A DNA stretch of 64,000 nucleotides from Actinernus sp. WN-2022. Taxonomy: Eukaryota > Cnidaria > Anthozoa > Actiniaria > Actinernidae. Below are positions 39,590 through 49,425 of the stretch, one piece after another. The notes beneath the pieces are model-generated. The model saw only the letters and a list, made by a program, of their open reading frames with translations. It was not told where the DNA came from and did not search any database. Positions within the stretch are counted from its first letter, which is position 1; the number at the start of each line of letters is the position of its first letter. The translations under genes were made by a program, and so were the position numbers. The stretch lies in contig JAOWCC010000019.1 in NCBI GenBank assembly GCA_030867875.1, forward strand, positions 104,519,006 to 104,583,005, in the 5' to 3' direction.

Positions 39590-42493
39590 TTATACATCGT
39601 AGCTGTCATCGTCCTCTTCCCCATCCTCCTCGAGATCTTCCATCGTAGATTCTCCCTCATCCTGTTCTTCCAAACACGGACCGACTTCAGATCTTCTAAA
39701 TTTTCTCCTTAACGCACTAACGAACGGTAGAATCGAATCGGCCCACATTACAGTTGCACGACGCTTATTTGGAACATCTTCTCTACGATGCCAGTCATGA
39801 AAAGCTCTTCTGCGTCTCTCGCAAAGGGCTGTGATTAAACCTATTCTAGTCCCGTCACCCTCAGTCAGTTTTCCCTTGGTATCTTGTCGCGCTGCCCATA
39901 TCCATTCTATTACAAGTACAAGACAACTTACTCCAATACCAGCACAAACAACGATGAAAACTCCTGCAAGGTCTTCAAAAGTCAACTGGTTAACTATATC
40001 TCCAGATTTTGCATCGTCGTTGTCGCATTTGTCCTTTCGGTGCAACCACTTGCGATCCAAGACTTCCATGTAACCGCTATGACGTAACTTCAAAATTTCA
40101 TTACTGAGCTGTTTTGTGTACGGAGAACCTTTTGCCAGCCCGAAGCCATACCCAATCCTACCAAATACGTTTCCCGATGTTATCAATGAATTGCACGTAT
40201 CTTGGTTATGGACGACGTACTCTAACACAACTGAGTCCCAAATAAATGCATAATTGCCATTAATAACCTTGTCTATTCCTTGCTCACTGTTCGTTACAAA
40301 AGAGTGATGATACTTCATATACTGCCACATTGTCACAAAAGTTGGAACGGTCGCCGATTCGAAGAAAGTCTGCGGCTGGCTATTCAGAACTGTTCCATAG
40401 TCAACTGAAGTTTGCCTTGCCAAATCGTCCACAGAACCTATCGGAGATATAAAGCGTTTGATGGTTAAAAATGCAGCTAAGTTGGCTGTGTACGTTGAAA
40501 TGATAATCAAGGTTGCGAACCACCAAACAGCCACTGTGATCCTTCCTGAGGAGCAGACAGGGTGTAGATGATCAGAGCTCTGACCGACATAGTATACCAC
40601 GGAGGACCACATCGCCCTGACGAGCGTTAACGTATTGCGATACTTCAGGTAACTGTGAGGGACCTTACTAAGACAAGTTTGTACAGATCTGCCATAGAAT
40701 CCATATGGACTGAAGGTGCTGAAGAACCACAAAAAGAAACCAACGATAATCATGGTTAATCCAATTGCAAGCCAGAGATCGTAGCGGAAGGGCCGGAAGA
40801 ATGTATAGTGGTCAGCTATTTTGGTGTCCGGTTTCAGGAGTACTGTAAGACCGAGGTCCAAAAAAGGTTGGGTAAAATCAATTACGCGTTGTCTATCAGG
40901 ACTTATCGTGAGTGAAGCCACGGCTAGATCCGCTCTTCCCTGCAAAATCTCTTTCACTATTCCATTCCACTCTTTTGAAACTTGATCAAGTGAACCAAAT
41001 TGTTGATCCGGAACAAGGTAGATCTCAAAATTGAATTTCAGTTGCTCGGCTAGCTTTCTCAGTAGCTCCACACAGTATCCTTCAATTATTAGATGAGTTT
41101 TTCCGTCTTTGATTTTCTTCTGAGCATAAATGAACGGATGCTCCTCGATTGTGACAACCCTAAGTGTTCGATTTTCAATTAGATGACTACTGTCTGTTGG
41201 CACAGTAACCTTGCCAGAAGGCCATATTATGTCTTTATGTTTGTCCAATACCAAACTGCTCCCTGGATTCCAGTGTCCTACTTGTTGGAATCCAAACGGC
41301 CGAAGATTTACGATATCAAACGCGGCATGCACGGGTGAACGATTGAAGTCGAAGGCTAATCGATCCATGATCCCACTTGTGTTGACATTCACGATGTATT
41401 CCAGCAACATTTTCCCCTCGGGCCTTGGTCGGGTCTTGGCGTTCTCGTAAAATCCGAATGTTGCTGTCATATTGGAGATGTTGTTGCCATCGTTAAACAT
41501 AATTTGTAGAGCGCTGGCTAGAACAATAACCGCATCAAATGTATGCCCAACAGCTACCTCGTTTTCAAATGACATTTCAGAATATCCAGCATCCACCCAA
41601 GCCGTTTTGAATGTCTCTGCCACCTTCCCTTGACCAAACGAGGGTCGTACACCAATAATGCCTTGCAAATAATCTGGTACACTTTCTCCGGGGCTAAAAA
41701 GTCCCTGAAATGCGAAAGTTCCGTGTGTTACTATCCATACATAGTCCTTTATCATGCCCATATCACGTGCCTGTTTAAGTATAACACGAGCGTAGATTGC
41801 AATGCAGTTCAGGATGATAATTCTTGCTCCTTTTCCTCGAATATGAATAAGCTGACTTGTAGCATTCACCATTGAAGCGTTATAAAACTCCTGAAAAGTC
41901 TCTATAGCTACGACACTCCAACCCTTATGTGATGCAATATCTTTGAACGAAACCAAACCATTGAGGCTGTAATCACTCCGTGACGTCAATAGTGCCATTC
42001 GAGTCCAACTAAAGTAGGATATAAAATCAGCAATGACTTCATTCTCGAGGGTGTCACTACTACTCATGCGCAATAGATATGGATAGGAGTCAGCTGAGTA
42101 TTCAAACCCAGGATCGGTCGCGTAGGGAGCGATTTGAGGAACTCTAAACCCCATGCACAGCGGTTGGGTAGCCTTGACCATTGGAGATGTTAGCGGTCCT
42201 ATAATGGCTACTGCTCCGTTGTAAATCTGCCAATAAACAGTCTCCAAGTTTGAGAACGAGTCTAGCCAATCGGTTTGGTTCACTACAGGAATAAGTCGTG
42301 TCCCTGGAAGAATCTGCGAGTTGTTGTTAATGTAATCAACGCCAAGAAGAAATGCTTGAAGTTCCTTGGACTGTGTCTCCTTGCAAAATACGCCTCCGAT
42401 CTTGACTTCGCTTGGAACTGAATGAACATTGTGAACATATCCAAGTATGAGGAAAAGAACTAGGAGTCTAAGAGGGAAGCGGTGAAGGACCAT
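39590..42493 (-). CDS. Ionotropic glutamate receptor subunit, intronless, NMDA/epsilon-like
   Basis: A ligand-gated cation channel subunit of 967 residues, full family length. I chose ATG 42493 because the frame above it has only non-ATG codons. The signal peptide is MVLHRFPLRLLVLFLILG to about residue 25. The amino-terminal domain runs to about 430 and the S1 ligand lobe starts about 441 (TLRVVTIEE). T529 and R534 in SLTISPDR are the agonist alpha-carboxyl contacts, and W752-D753 in AFIWDS match the GluN1 pair. The gate is TYTANLAAFLT near 666, followed by a last membrane helix and LTFEDLAGVF as in GluN1. Oddities: G637-Q638 at the pore Q/R/N position, and Q706-P707 where the S2 contacts are normally Ser and Thr or Val. 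The cytoplasmic tail is very acidic and ends SYDV. No intron is needed anywhere. Its exact class and ligand are uncertain. Confidence 0.96.
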   Translation of the reverse strand: MVLHRFPLRLLVLFLILGYVHNVHSVPSEVKIGGVFCKETQSKELQAFLLGVDYINNNSQILPGTRLIPVVNQTDWLDSFSNLETVYWQIYNGAVAIIGPLTSPMVKATQPLCMGFRVPQIAPYATDPGFEYSADSYPYLLRMSSSDTLENEVIADFISYFSWTRMALLTSRSDYSLNGLVSFKDIASHKGWSVVAIETFQEFYNASMVNATSQLIHIRGKGARIIILNCIAIYARVILKQARDMGMIKDYVWIVTHGTFAFQGLFSPGESVPDYLQGIIGVRPSFGQGKVAETFKTAWVDAGYSEMSFENEVAVGHTFDAVIVLASALQIMFNDGNNISNMTATFGFYENAKTRPRPEGKMLLEYIVNVNTSGIMDRLAFDFNRSPVHAAFDIVNLRPFGFQQVGHWNPGSSLVLDKHKDIIWPSGKVTVPTDSSHLIENRTLRVVTIEEHPFIYAQKKIKDGKTHLIIEGYCVELLRKLAEQLKFNFEIYLVPDQQFGSLDQVSKEWNGIVKEILQGRADLAVASLTISPDRQRVIDFTQPFLDLGLTVLLKPDTKIADHYTFFRPFRYDLWLAIGLTMIIVGFFLWFFSTFSPYGFYGRSVQTCLSKVPHSYLKYRNTLTLVRAMWSSVVYYVGQSSDHLHPVCSSGRITVAVWWFATLIIISTYTANLAAFLTIKRFISPIGSVDDLARQTSVDYGTVLNSQPQTFFESATVPTFVTMWQYMKYHHSFVTNSEQGIDKVINGNYAFIWDSVVLEYVVHNQDTCNSLITSGNVFGRIGYGFGLAKGSPYTKQLSNEILKLRHSGYMEVLDRKWLHRKDKCDNDDAKSGDIVNQLTFEDLAGVFIVVCAGIGVSCLVLVIEWIWAARQDTKGKLTEGDGTRIGLITALCERRRRAFHDWHRREDVPNKRRATVMWADSILPFVSALRRKFRRSEVGPCLEEQDEGESTMEDLEEDGEEDDDSYDV

Positions 42494-42620
42494 GTCCACC
42501 AATGTTGGTAACTCTTTAAGTGGATAAAAAAAAAGATTACATGCAGAAGATGTCGCAGTTAAGATGCGAGCTTTGCCCCATCGACAGGTTTCTTTGCTAT
42601 CTTGATCAAACCCAATCTCG

Positions 42621-42628
42621 TGACGTCA
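42621..42628. promoter_or_regulatory. Full CRE palindrome upstream of the receptor gene
   Basis: TGACGTCA lies 128 bases upstream of the receptor ATG. A second exact copy is at 42935-42942. CREB/ATF binding is inferred only from the motif. Confidence 0.4.
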
Positions 42629-43115
42629 CAATGCGTATTAAAAAGAAAAGATTCTAAAGGTTGAGTTTGCGTGATCATGAAATCGAATGGGTTCTAATGC
42701 AACAGACACGAACAAGACAGACACATCAGTAATGTTCACTGTCCATATTCTGCTAAAATATGCTTACCAAACCTGGCTAAATTGTTTATACAAGTCCGTT
42801 TGGTCGAAGCGTAGTGACAATTAAATTTTCTTTTTTAGAGTGCGCGTGCGCGATAAATGATAAGCTGAACAACCTCGTTCCCAGGGGCCTTTTCGTGCCC
42901 AAACCAAGATGGCGTCGTATCCTTGGTTTTCGCGTGACGTCATCAAAAACTATAAGTCCTACAAAGCGGTTCTTTGTATATATTCTAGACATCGATAATA
43001 AAAGTCTACACAGAAACTTTCACATCGATGGGGTGTATTGTTCCGGAGTAAATAAATTTTGAATTTTATGACAGAACGTCCCAGCGTGTTTTCCGGAAGG
43101 CATAAAAACCCATGT

Positions 43116-43285
43116 AATTCACTCTTTTCACCTGGTGGCCATCTTGGATCCCAAGCGAGGCAATCCTTTGTTTTTGCCAGGTCAGCCTCGTAGTGAGGGA
43201 TAGTCAAAATGAGGCTCACCTGGCAAAAACAAAGGATTGCCTCGATTTGAATCCAAGATGGCCACAAGGTGAAAAGAGTGAATTG
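43116..43285. mobile_element. 170-bp near-perfect hairpin MITE
   Basis: AATTCACTCTTTTCACCTGG on the left and its complement on the right, with GGCCATCTTGGAT and GAGGCAATCCTTTG in both arms. The loop is only about 20-40 bases. Confidence 0.9.
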
Positions 43286-43794
43286 TGTCAATTTCTTTTT
43301 TTTAACTTGATAAATCTTTAAAAGTTGCATTCAAAATTTTTGAAGTGAAACCCAATGATTTTGATGGGAAATTAAGTTTGATTTGTATTTTCGTTTTATG
43401 GCCGCCTGGCGGCGGCAGCATACAAAGTACTGTCAAATTGTCGTACATTTATTGGTCCACAGATCAGTTAGGAAATGTATTGTTCCAAAATTTGGATTAT
43501 AAGTGTAATTGTTTGGTAGTTCTACAAGGACCAAGATGATTTTTTTGATTTTATGAATGCAAACCAATTTCAGTGTTATCGCGTGACGATGAAAATCACC
43601 AATTAAAGAACGCGCAGATACATTTAGTGGCCAGTCCTCCTTCAGACTTCTTTTGACATCTTAATAGCTCCTGACGTACGAGGTATTTTTCGGAAATAAG
43701 TCAAACCAGTATTTTGATATCAGCTTTTATTTCATAATTTTACAATGTTATGGTGTTTTTTTATAAGTTGTTGACCTCGTTTCTTGTGTCACGG

Positions 43795-43827
43795 TATGCG
43801 TCCAGGAGCCATTACCGAGAGCGCCAT
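43795..43827. repeat. Dispersed 30-bp segment
   Basis: ATGCGTCCAGGAGCCATTACCGAGAGCG matches the reverse complement of 49716-49748 with few differences. Confidence 0.6.
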
Positions 43828-44534
43828 CTCCCATACGTCTGCATTTTCCACGAGTTCAGTCTCCGCTAGCCAATCACAAGTGTTTGCGTAATTTTAATTC
43901 ATTAACGATGTTGCAGCCATACTGGTTGACCAATCAAGAGAAGTTAACGAGGCATCTTTTGTTAAGTAATGCTCCGGCTAAGAACGAGAGTATGGACGGC
44001 AAAGGAATGTGAAAGGTGCTAATTTCTATTCTTCTTTCTCGTAATTTCATTGGTTGATACTCGTAAATTCAGTAGAAACCCATCGAAATAATGCAGTTTC
44101 ATTCGATAAATTTTGAAGTTTGAATTTATTTGTGATCAAACTAACTATGGGTTAATTTCGAAGAACATCGTATGTGGGAAAAGTGATCAAATTTGAGATT
44201 GAAAGATCTTTTATTTTCTCACTTTCCGATTCTTCTTTGAGTTTTCACAGTAAAAATAACCCATAGAATAAAAAAATACTTTATTTTCTGGGTATAGTTT
44301 GGATTGTACTTCAGGTATATTCAAGTACAGTCGTATGTGGGGATATCAGTCCTTAGCTGAATAATTACTTAATATACCGCAATGAAAGCGAACAACGAGA
44401 AATAATTAATACTAGAAGTAATCATAGATTATCAAAGTGCGTTCGACATATGTTTATGTACGAGAAAGGATTGGGCTCCCTGTGGTGACACAAATGAAAA
44501 TACACAGTATACATGTAAAGCTCCCTTATGGCTA

Positions 44535-44759
44535 GATTGCAGAATACCCCACCACTTCAAAAGATCACTTGAAAAGTCCTTACCAATTGTGCAAAATTTT
44601 CCATTTAGCTCAGGTGTATTTAGACTCGTTCTATTAATGATTTGGGGTTGAAAATATGTAAGATTTATTTGAATTTCAGGGTTAGGTTTTTAGAAGGTTT
44701 GTATGAGAATTTGACAAAATGCATTATTAATGAACCAAGTGGTGGGGTATTCTGCAATC
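44535..44759. mobile_element. 225-bp MITE with exact 23-bp TIRs
   Basis: GATTGCAGAATACCCCACCA followed by CTT at the left is exactly complementary to the right end. Flanking TTATG and CATAA extend the symmetry imperfectly. Confidence 0.88.
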
Positions 44760-44894
44760 GCATAAGTTATTCAAGGGGATGAACCTGTTCAGTTAAATAG
44801 GTAATCAAATGACTGGAAATCAATGTGGATCTTGAGAAAAGTTTTAACAAATTCAACAGATATAATGCACATTGATAGTTTAACCAAAATTCAG

Positions 44895-45085
44895 ATGACC
44901 AAGGATGGCTCCACAATTCAGGTCACCTGACTTTTCCCTTAAGTAATGTTTTTTTGTTTTTCTGTATCCCAAGAGGAAATGTACAAATTCCTCTAATTGG
45001 AAAACAAAGCACTGAATCCTCTGGAGAGCTGTCACATGATCTGAAATGGGACAACAAATGTACAAGCTAAATCGGTCTATATATA
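44895..45085. mobile_element. MITE, copy 2
   Basis: Shares CTGTATCCCAAGAGGAAAT, CAAAGCACTGAATCCTCTGG and AACAAATGTACAAGCTAAAT with 16096-16275. Its left inverted repeat is eroded. Confidence 0.7.
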
Positions 45086-45620
45086 CTGACTAAATGTTGG
45101 TGATTACACTTCTGTGTAGAACTATATACTGTACCCATGTGTATAAACTACACTCCAGTCCAGAGCATTCAAATTATTCTTCAAGTGAGGTCAAGGTAGT
45201 CAAGGCTGCCTACAGAATATTGAGTGTCTATTGTTAACACGTTCCAAAAAAGGTTACAATATTCCAAATTGTAAATTATGGTATAATGTTGAGAGTTTAC
45301 AATAACTTTGACATAATATTGGATTTTTCTGGTACATTCCTACGGTACGACCCAAATATATCTGAATGTTTTCTTCGCCAGTACGTATTCACTTATCAAA
45401 TTTAAATTGTGTCATCAACACTATAAGATATGCTTCACAATCATCTGATAAATTCATCAGTTTCTTACCAAAGTAAGATATTCGGTGGATTATATTTCGG
45501 TTCAGTCCTAGCATTGTACCACTAGGAACTTTTTAAAGTATTATTTTTGTGAATCACTAAACTTCAAACCACATGTTTTTAAATCACAGTATTCTCCAAC
45601 TCGGTTTATCAGACTTATAT

Positions 45621-45834
45621 ACCTGCGTGTTTGGTAATTACCAAACTCAGCCCTGCGAGTTCAGTATTTACCAGACTCAGTCCTGTGTGTTCGGTAATTA
45701 CCAGACTAGGTCCTGTGTGTTTGGTAATTACCAAACACGCAGGACTGAGTCTGGTAATTACCAAACACACAGGTCTGAGTCTGGTAATTACCAGACTCAG
45801 TCCTGCGTGTTTTCGGTAATTACCAAACTCAGAC
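45621..45834. repeat. Palindromic satellite with GGTAATTACC cores
   Basis: Seven units of about 30 bp. Six contain an exact GGTAATTACC palindrome and one is degenerate (GTATTTACC). They are separated by CAGACTCAGTCCTGTGTGTT or its complement; the arms invert midway. Frames are open on both strands because of the symmetry. Confidence 0.93.
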
Positions 45835-46089
45835 TTGTGACAAAGTTTTGACTGTATACGAACAATCACTTTGCTAATTATAACGCTACTTCAAATTTCT
45901 GTTGCACTCACAACATGACTTGAATTCAGACATTTCTGCTGCACTCACAGGAAGACCAAATTGATGCATTGATATTTGATATATTAGGTGAGGGGATGAA
46001 AACTGAAAAAATAGTCTGAAAATTACCACAGACAACGCAGGCTTTCGTTAAGTTTTATCAATATTAATTTTCAGGAGACATAATCCGAT

Positions 46090-46574
46090 ATCCTAGGCTA
46101 TGGTTAGGAGAGAAAGTTTTAACAGTCCTAACCTACAACTGAACCCAGAGGTGCTAGCAGAAGTCTCTCCGTCTTGGTTTACTACTATGCCCCGCACAAA
46201 TTATCTTAAGGATAGCTTTGGTTATAAGGGTGCGGTGCTGTGGGATAGCCTCCCAGTCGGGTTGCGGCAAGCAAATAATCTTAGCAGTTTTCGAGCGGGC
46301 TGTTTTGAACAAGTCTAACTGTTATTCTAAAGTCTTATTTTTATTCTTAATTTTTTATAATATATTATATGTAATGCACGGCTCTCATGGAAAGCAGGTA
46401 CTAAACTTAGCATTATTTAAAATTAGATTATTATTATTATAGTAGTTATGATTAGATGTTATTATTTATTTTTATTTACATTATCATTACTTATTTATTT
46501 ATTTATTTTTAAATCCTGATGAGATATTCCGTGGGTAAATAAAGAGAAAAAAAAAAAAAAAAAAAAAAAAAAAA
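46090..46574 (+). mobile_element. 5'-truncated LINE 3' end with poly(A)
   Basis: The frame 46100-46318 ends in the C-terminal peptide of cnidarian CR1-like reverse transcriptases (TNYLKDSFGYKGAVLWDSLP, then VGLRQANNLSSF). An AT-rich 3' UTR and a run of about 24 A at 46551-46574 follow. Confidence 0.8.
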
Positions 46575-47430
46575 GACAGAGAGAGACCTCCCCGGAGACC
46601 CCTCCCTGTCTTGGCTAGCAGGGAAATTTAAGCTGCTCTACAAGTAAATCAAATGTCATGAAATGCTAGCTAACATTCGACTCATGATTCAACATTTTTC
46701 ACGAAGAAAGTACGTGAAAAGCAGGCAAACAATCGCATCGAGAAACGTCAGGATTTAGTTGAATATTTAAAAACAAAATTTCACTCCAGTCTTGTACCTT
46801 GAGTTATATTTACATGTATATATATATTCGGCACTACAATATACTACGTACTTTATATTGGTCATAAACAATCATGATCGGTACTCGAAATATATCGTCA
46901 GACTTCAGTTGCTTTTGCTTGCTTTCTTGTAGATAACCGTTGATTATACGAATGAAATGACTCACACCACAGTTCAGTGACCTTACACCGCGTTACAGTT
47001 GAACTAAATTATACCGCTTTCCTCTAAGTAATTTGCAACCTCAAATCTCTGTCATAGGGCAAAAACTACGAAAACTTACCTTCAATGTGTGTATGCAATC
47101 TGACGAATCCTATGAAGACCAAGGTTTATAAGAAGCAAATGGCGATCAGAAAATGCCGCCATGAACCTGAAGTTATATTCACGGTAGATCTGTCTTTTGT
47201 TAGTATTCAAATTTTGCGCGCTTTCAATAACACTAGTCCGTGATACGATTGGTTAAAGTTGACAGTTCGCATCAGCGGATATTAAATTTCGGCTGTGAGG
47301 TGTTTTCACATCTACATGTGACGTTCTGGAGCCATCGGGCAAACTGTGGATATTCAAATTGTATTCAAGAAGGCAACCTATGCTTCTAAACCTCCCCGGA
47401 CCCTGTACAACCGAAAGCAATATTTATCAG

Positions 47431-47707
47431 ATGGCCAGAGAACAATAATGCGAAACAGTATTCCAGGGAATGATGTTTCTGTGGACTTAGAGCGTGACTC
47501 TCCTGCTGATCTTCCAGCCGTCTACGTGACTCCCCCATGCATTGCCCAGCCGCCGATTCGACTTCGTCTTTAACACGCCGCTTTACAACTAAAGGTTTAA
47601 ACATGGCCAGAGAACAATAACGCGAAAACGTATTCCAGGGAATGATGTTTCTGTCGGGTCTTAGAGCGTGACTCCCCTTCGTCTTTAATACGCCGCTTTA
47701 CAACTAG
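47431..47707 (+). repeat. Tandem duplication with internal deletion
   Basis: ATGGCCAGAGAACAATAATG and the bases following, through TATTCCAGGGAATGATGTTT to CGCCGCTTTACAACTA, occur at 47431-47591. They recur at 47603-47707, where about 55 bp is missing. Confidence 0.85.
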
Positions 47708-48129
47708 AGGTACACGCTTACTAAAGCCAACAGACAGAACAGATGTTTGATCATGTTTCTACGACAAATTCTACCGGTAAATCACGTATCAGTGAGATAT
47801 TATGAAGATTCCTGCGATATGTTGTATTGAGTGTCAGCGCCAACTGTCAAAGTTAATTCGAAGGAACATTATTACTGAACAACCAAAACAATAACCGCGA
47901 GTGTAACCGTACAGTCCCATGAGTTACAAGATCATGTATTACAAGACTGAGCGAGAAGTTGATTCATCAAGAGTAAAGGAAAACCTTTCGGAGTCCAACC
48001 TTTCTTCATAATTCATATACCACAGACCACAGAGATTACAAACGTCCAGCAATTTTACTGCTTTCATTCACAAGCTTCAACAACTTTTCGACCACTTAAA
48101 TCAATAATTCGCCATTACCTCATTGCAAA

Positions 48130-48255
48130 TTGTTTGGTTCTTTACCAAAACACAGGTCCGAGTTTGATAATTACCGAACACACAGCTCTGAGTCTGGTAA
48201 TTACCGAACACACAGGACTGAGGTCTGAGTCTGGTAATTACCGAACACGCAGGGA
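48130..48255. repeat. Second locus of the GGTAATTACC satellite
   Basis: Three units with CTGGTAATTACCGAACACAC spacing, two exact cores and one degenerate. Same family as 45621-45834. Confidence 0.9.
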
Positions 48256-48834
48256 AAGAAGGATGATGGTGGAATAATAGATGGGTATCTGAGGAGAGCA
48301 AAAAAATTATGTTACATGCCACTTGATTCCATTGTAGTATTACTAGTAGTGAAGGATAGAAGTAAACGTCGTTGGAAAGCACAAAATACTACTGAATTTA
48401 ATCTATGTGTGTAAAAAGTTGGCTGTTTTAAAACCATTTGTCCCAAATATTTAAACTTTGGAATATCGCACTCTATTTTGGAACGTGTTTGTTATTGCAG
48501 AATAATTTCCGATCAATGTCAACATAATACCGTTGACATACTACAACAACATATTATAAATACCGGTACAATAACATATCATTTGGCTTTGCCATTGATT
48601 AGAGTACATGCACGTACTGTAAACAGCAATCAAGAGTTATACTTTAAATTTCCCTCACCTTGTGTTGATATTTGTAAAAGTTCCTTGACTTTTATATCCA
48701 ACTCCAAGTGTGATAATCAACTCTTAATTTGCCTAAATGCAGTGTTCACATGCATAAACGCCGAGTGTAGTCACAAAACCTGTCAAATATTTCTCTTCAG
48801 GTATGATTAGATTTATAGTATGATCTTGATGTTC

Positions 48835-49425
48835 GTAGTTTTCGTATCTGTTCAGCGAGCAAGCCAACGGAATAGATCGCAGATTCATTCGGTTTGTCGA
48901 TAGACCGCAACCTAAAACTAACTATGGCATGACTACTTTCAAGTTTTCTTTATCCAAAATATGGCAATCGATCCCTACAGAAATGAAGTGTCTAAGTTAC
49001 TCTCAGTTTAAGAAACATTATAAAATCTATCTTCTCAAATCACAACTGCCCTAGTTATGTGTTAGATGTATGTGTTTGTTGATAATATTATTAGTTAATT
49101 AGTTTAATATATTAGCAAATTAGTCTAAAATTTGGTTCCCATCCTTACCTAGATATTTTTTCTAATCCAAATCCTATAGGAGCTATCGAGGCTTAAGTCA
49201 ACCGCAGTTTTATATACCTTTAACCTGTATTTTACTTTGTCCTGTGGCAGTGGTTAACTCGAAAGCTTCGGCTCCTTTAACCACTGCACACTCTCCCCCT
49301 GTTACTACCATATTTAATACTGTCTTTTATGTATCCTCCTCCTAAATGTCTATCATGCTCTTTAACTTGTAATTATCCGAGTAGTACATAGAGTGGAAAA
49401 TAAAGAAAACTAAACTAAACAACAC
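48835..49425 (+). mobile_element. LINE 3' end (CR1/L2-like)
   Basis: Frame segments NYGMTTFKFSLSKIWQSIP and EMKCLSYSQFKKHYKIYLL resemble the C-terminus of reverse transcriptases of this type. A UTR and the tail AATAAAGAAAACTAAACTAA end the copy near 49425. Confidence 0.7.

Noticed and set aside
45573..45869. Overlapping frames on both strands with repeats such as VFGNYQT
   Set aside because: They are a product of the palindromic GGTAATTACC satellite.
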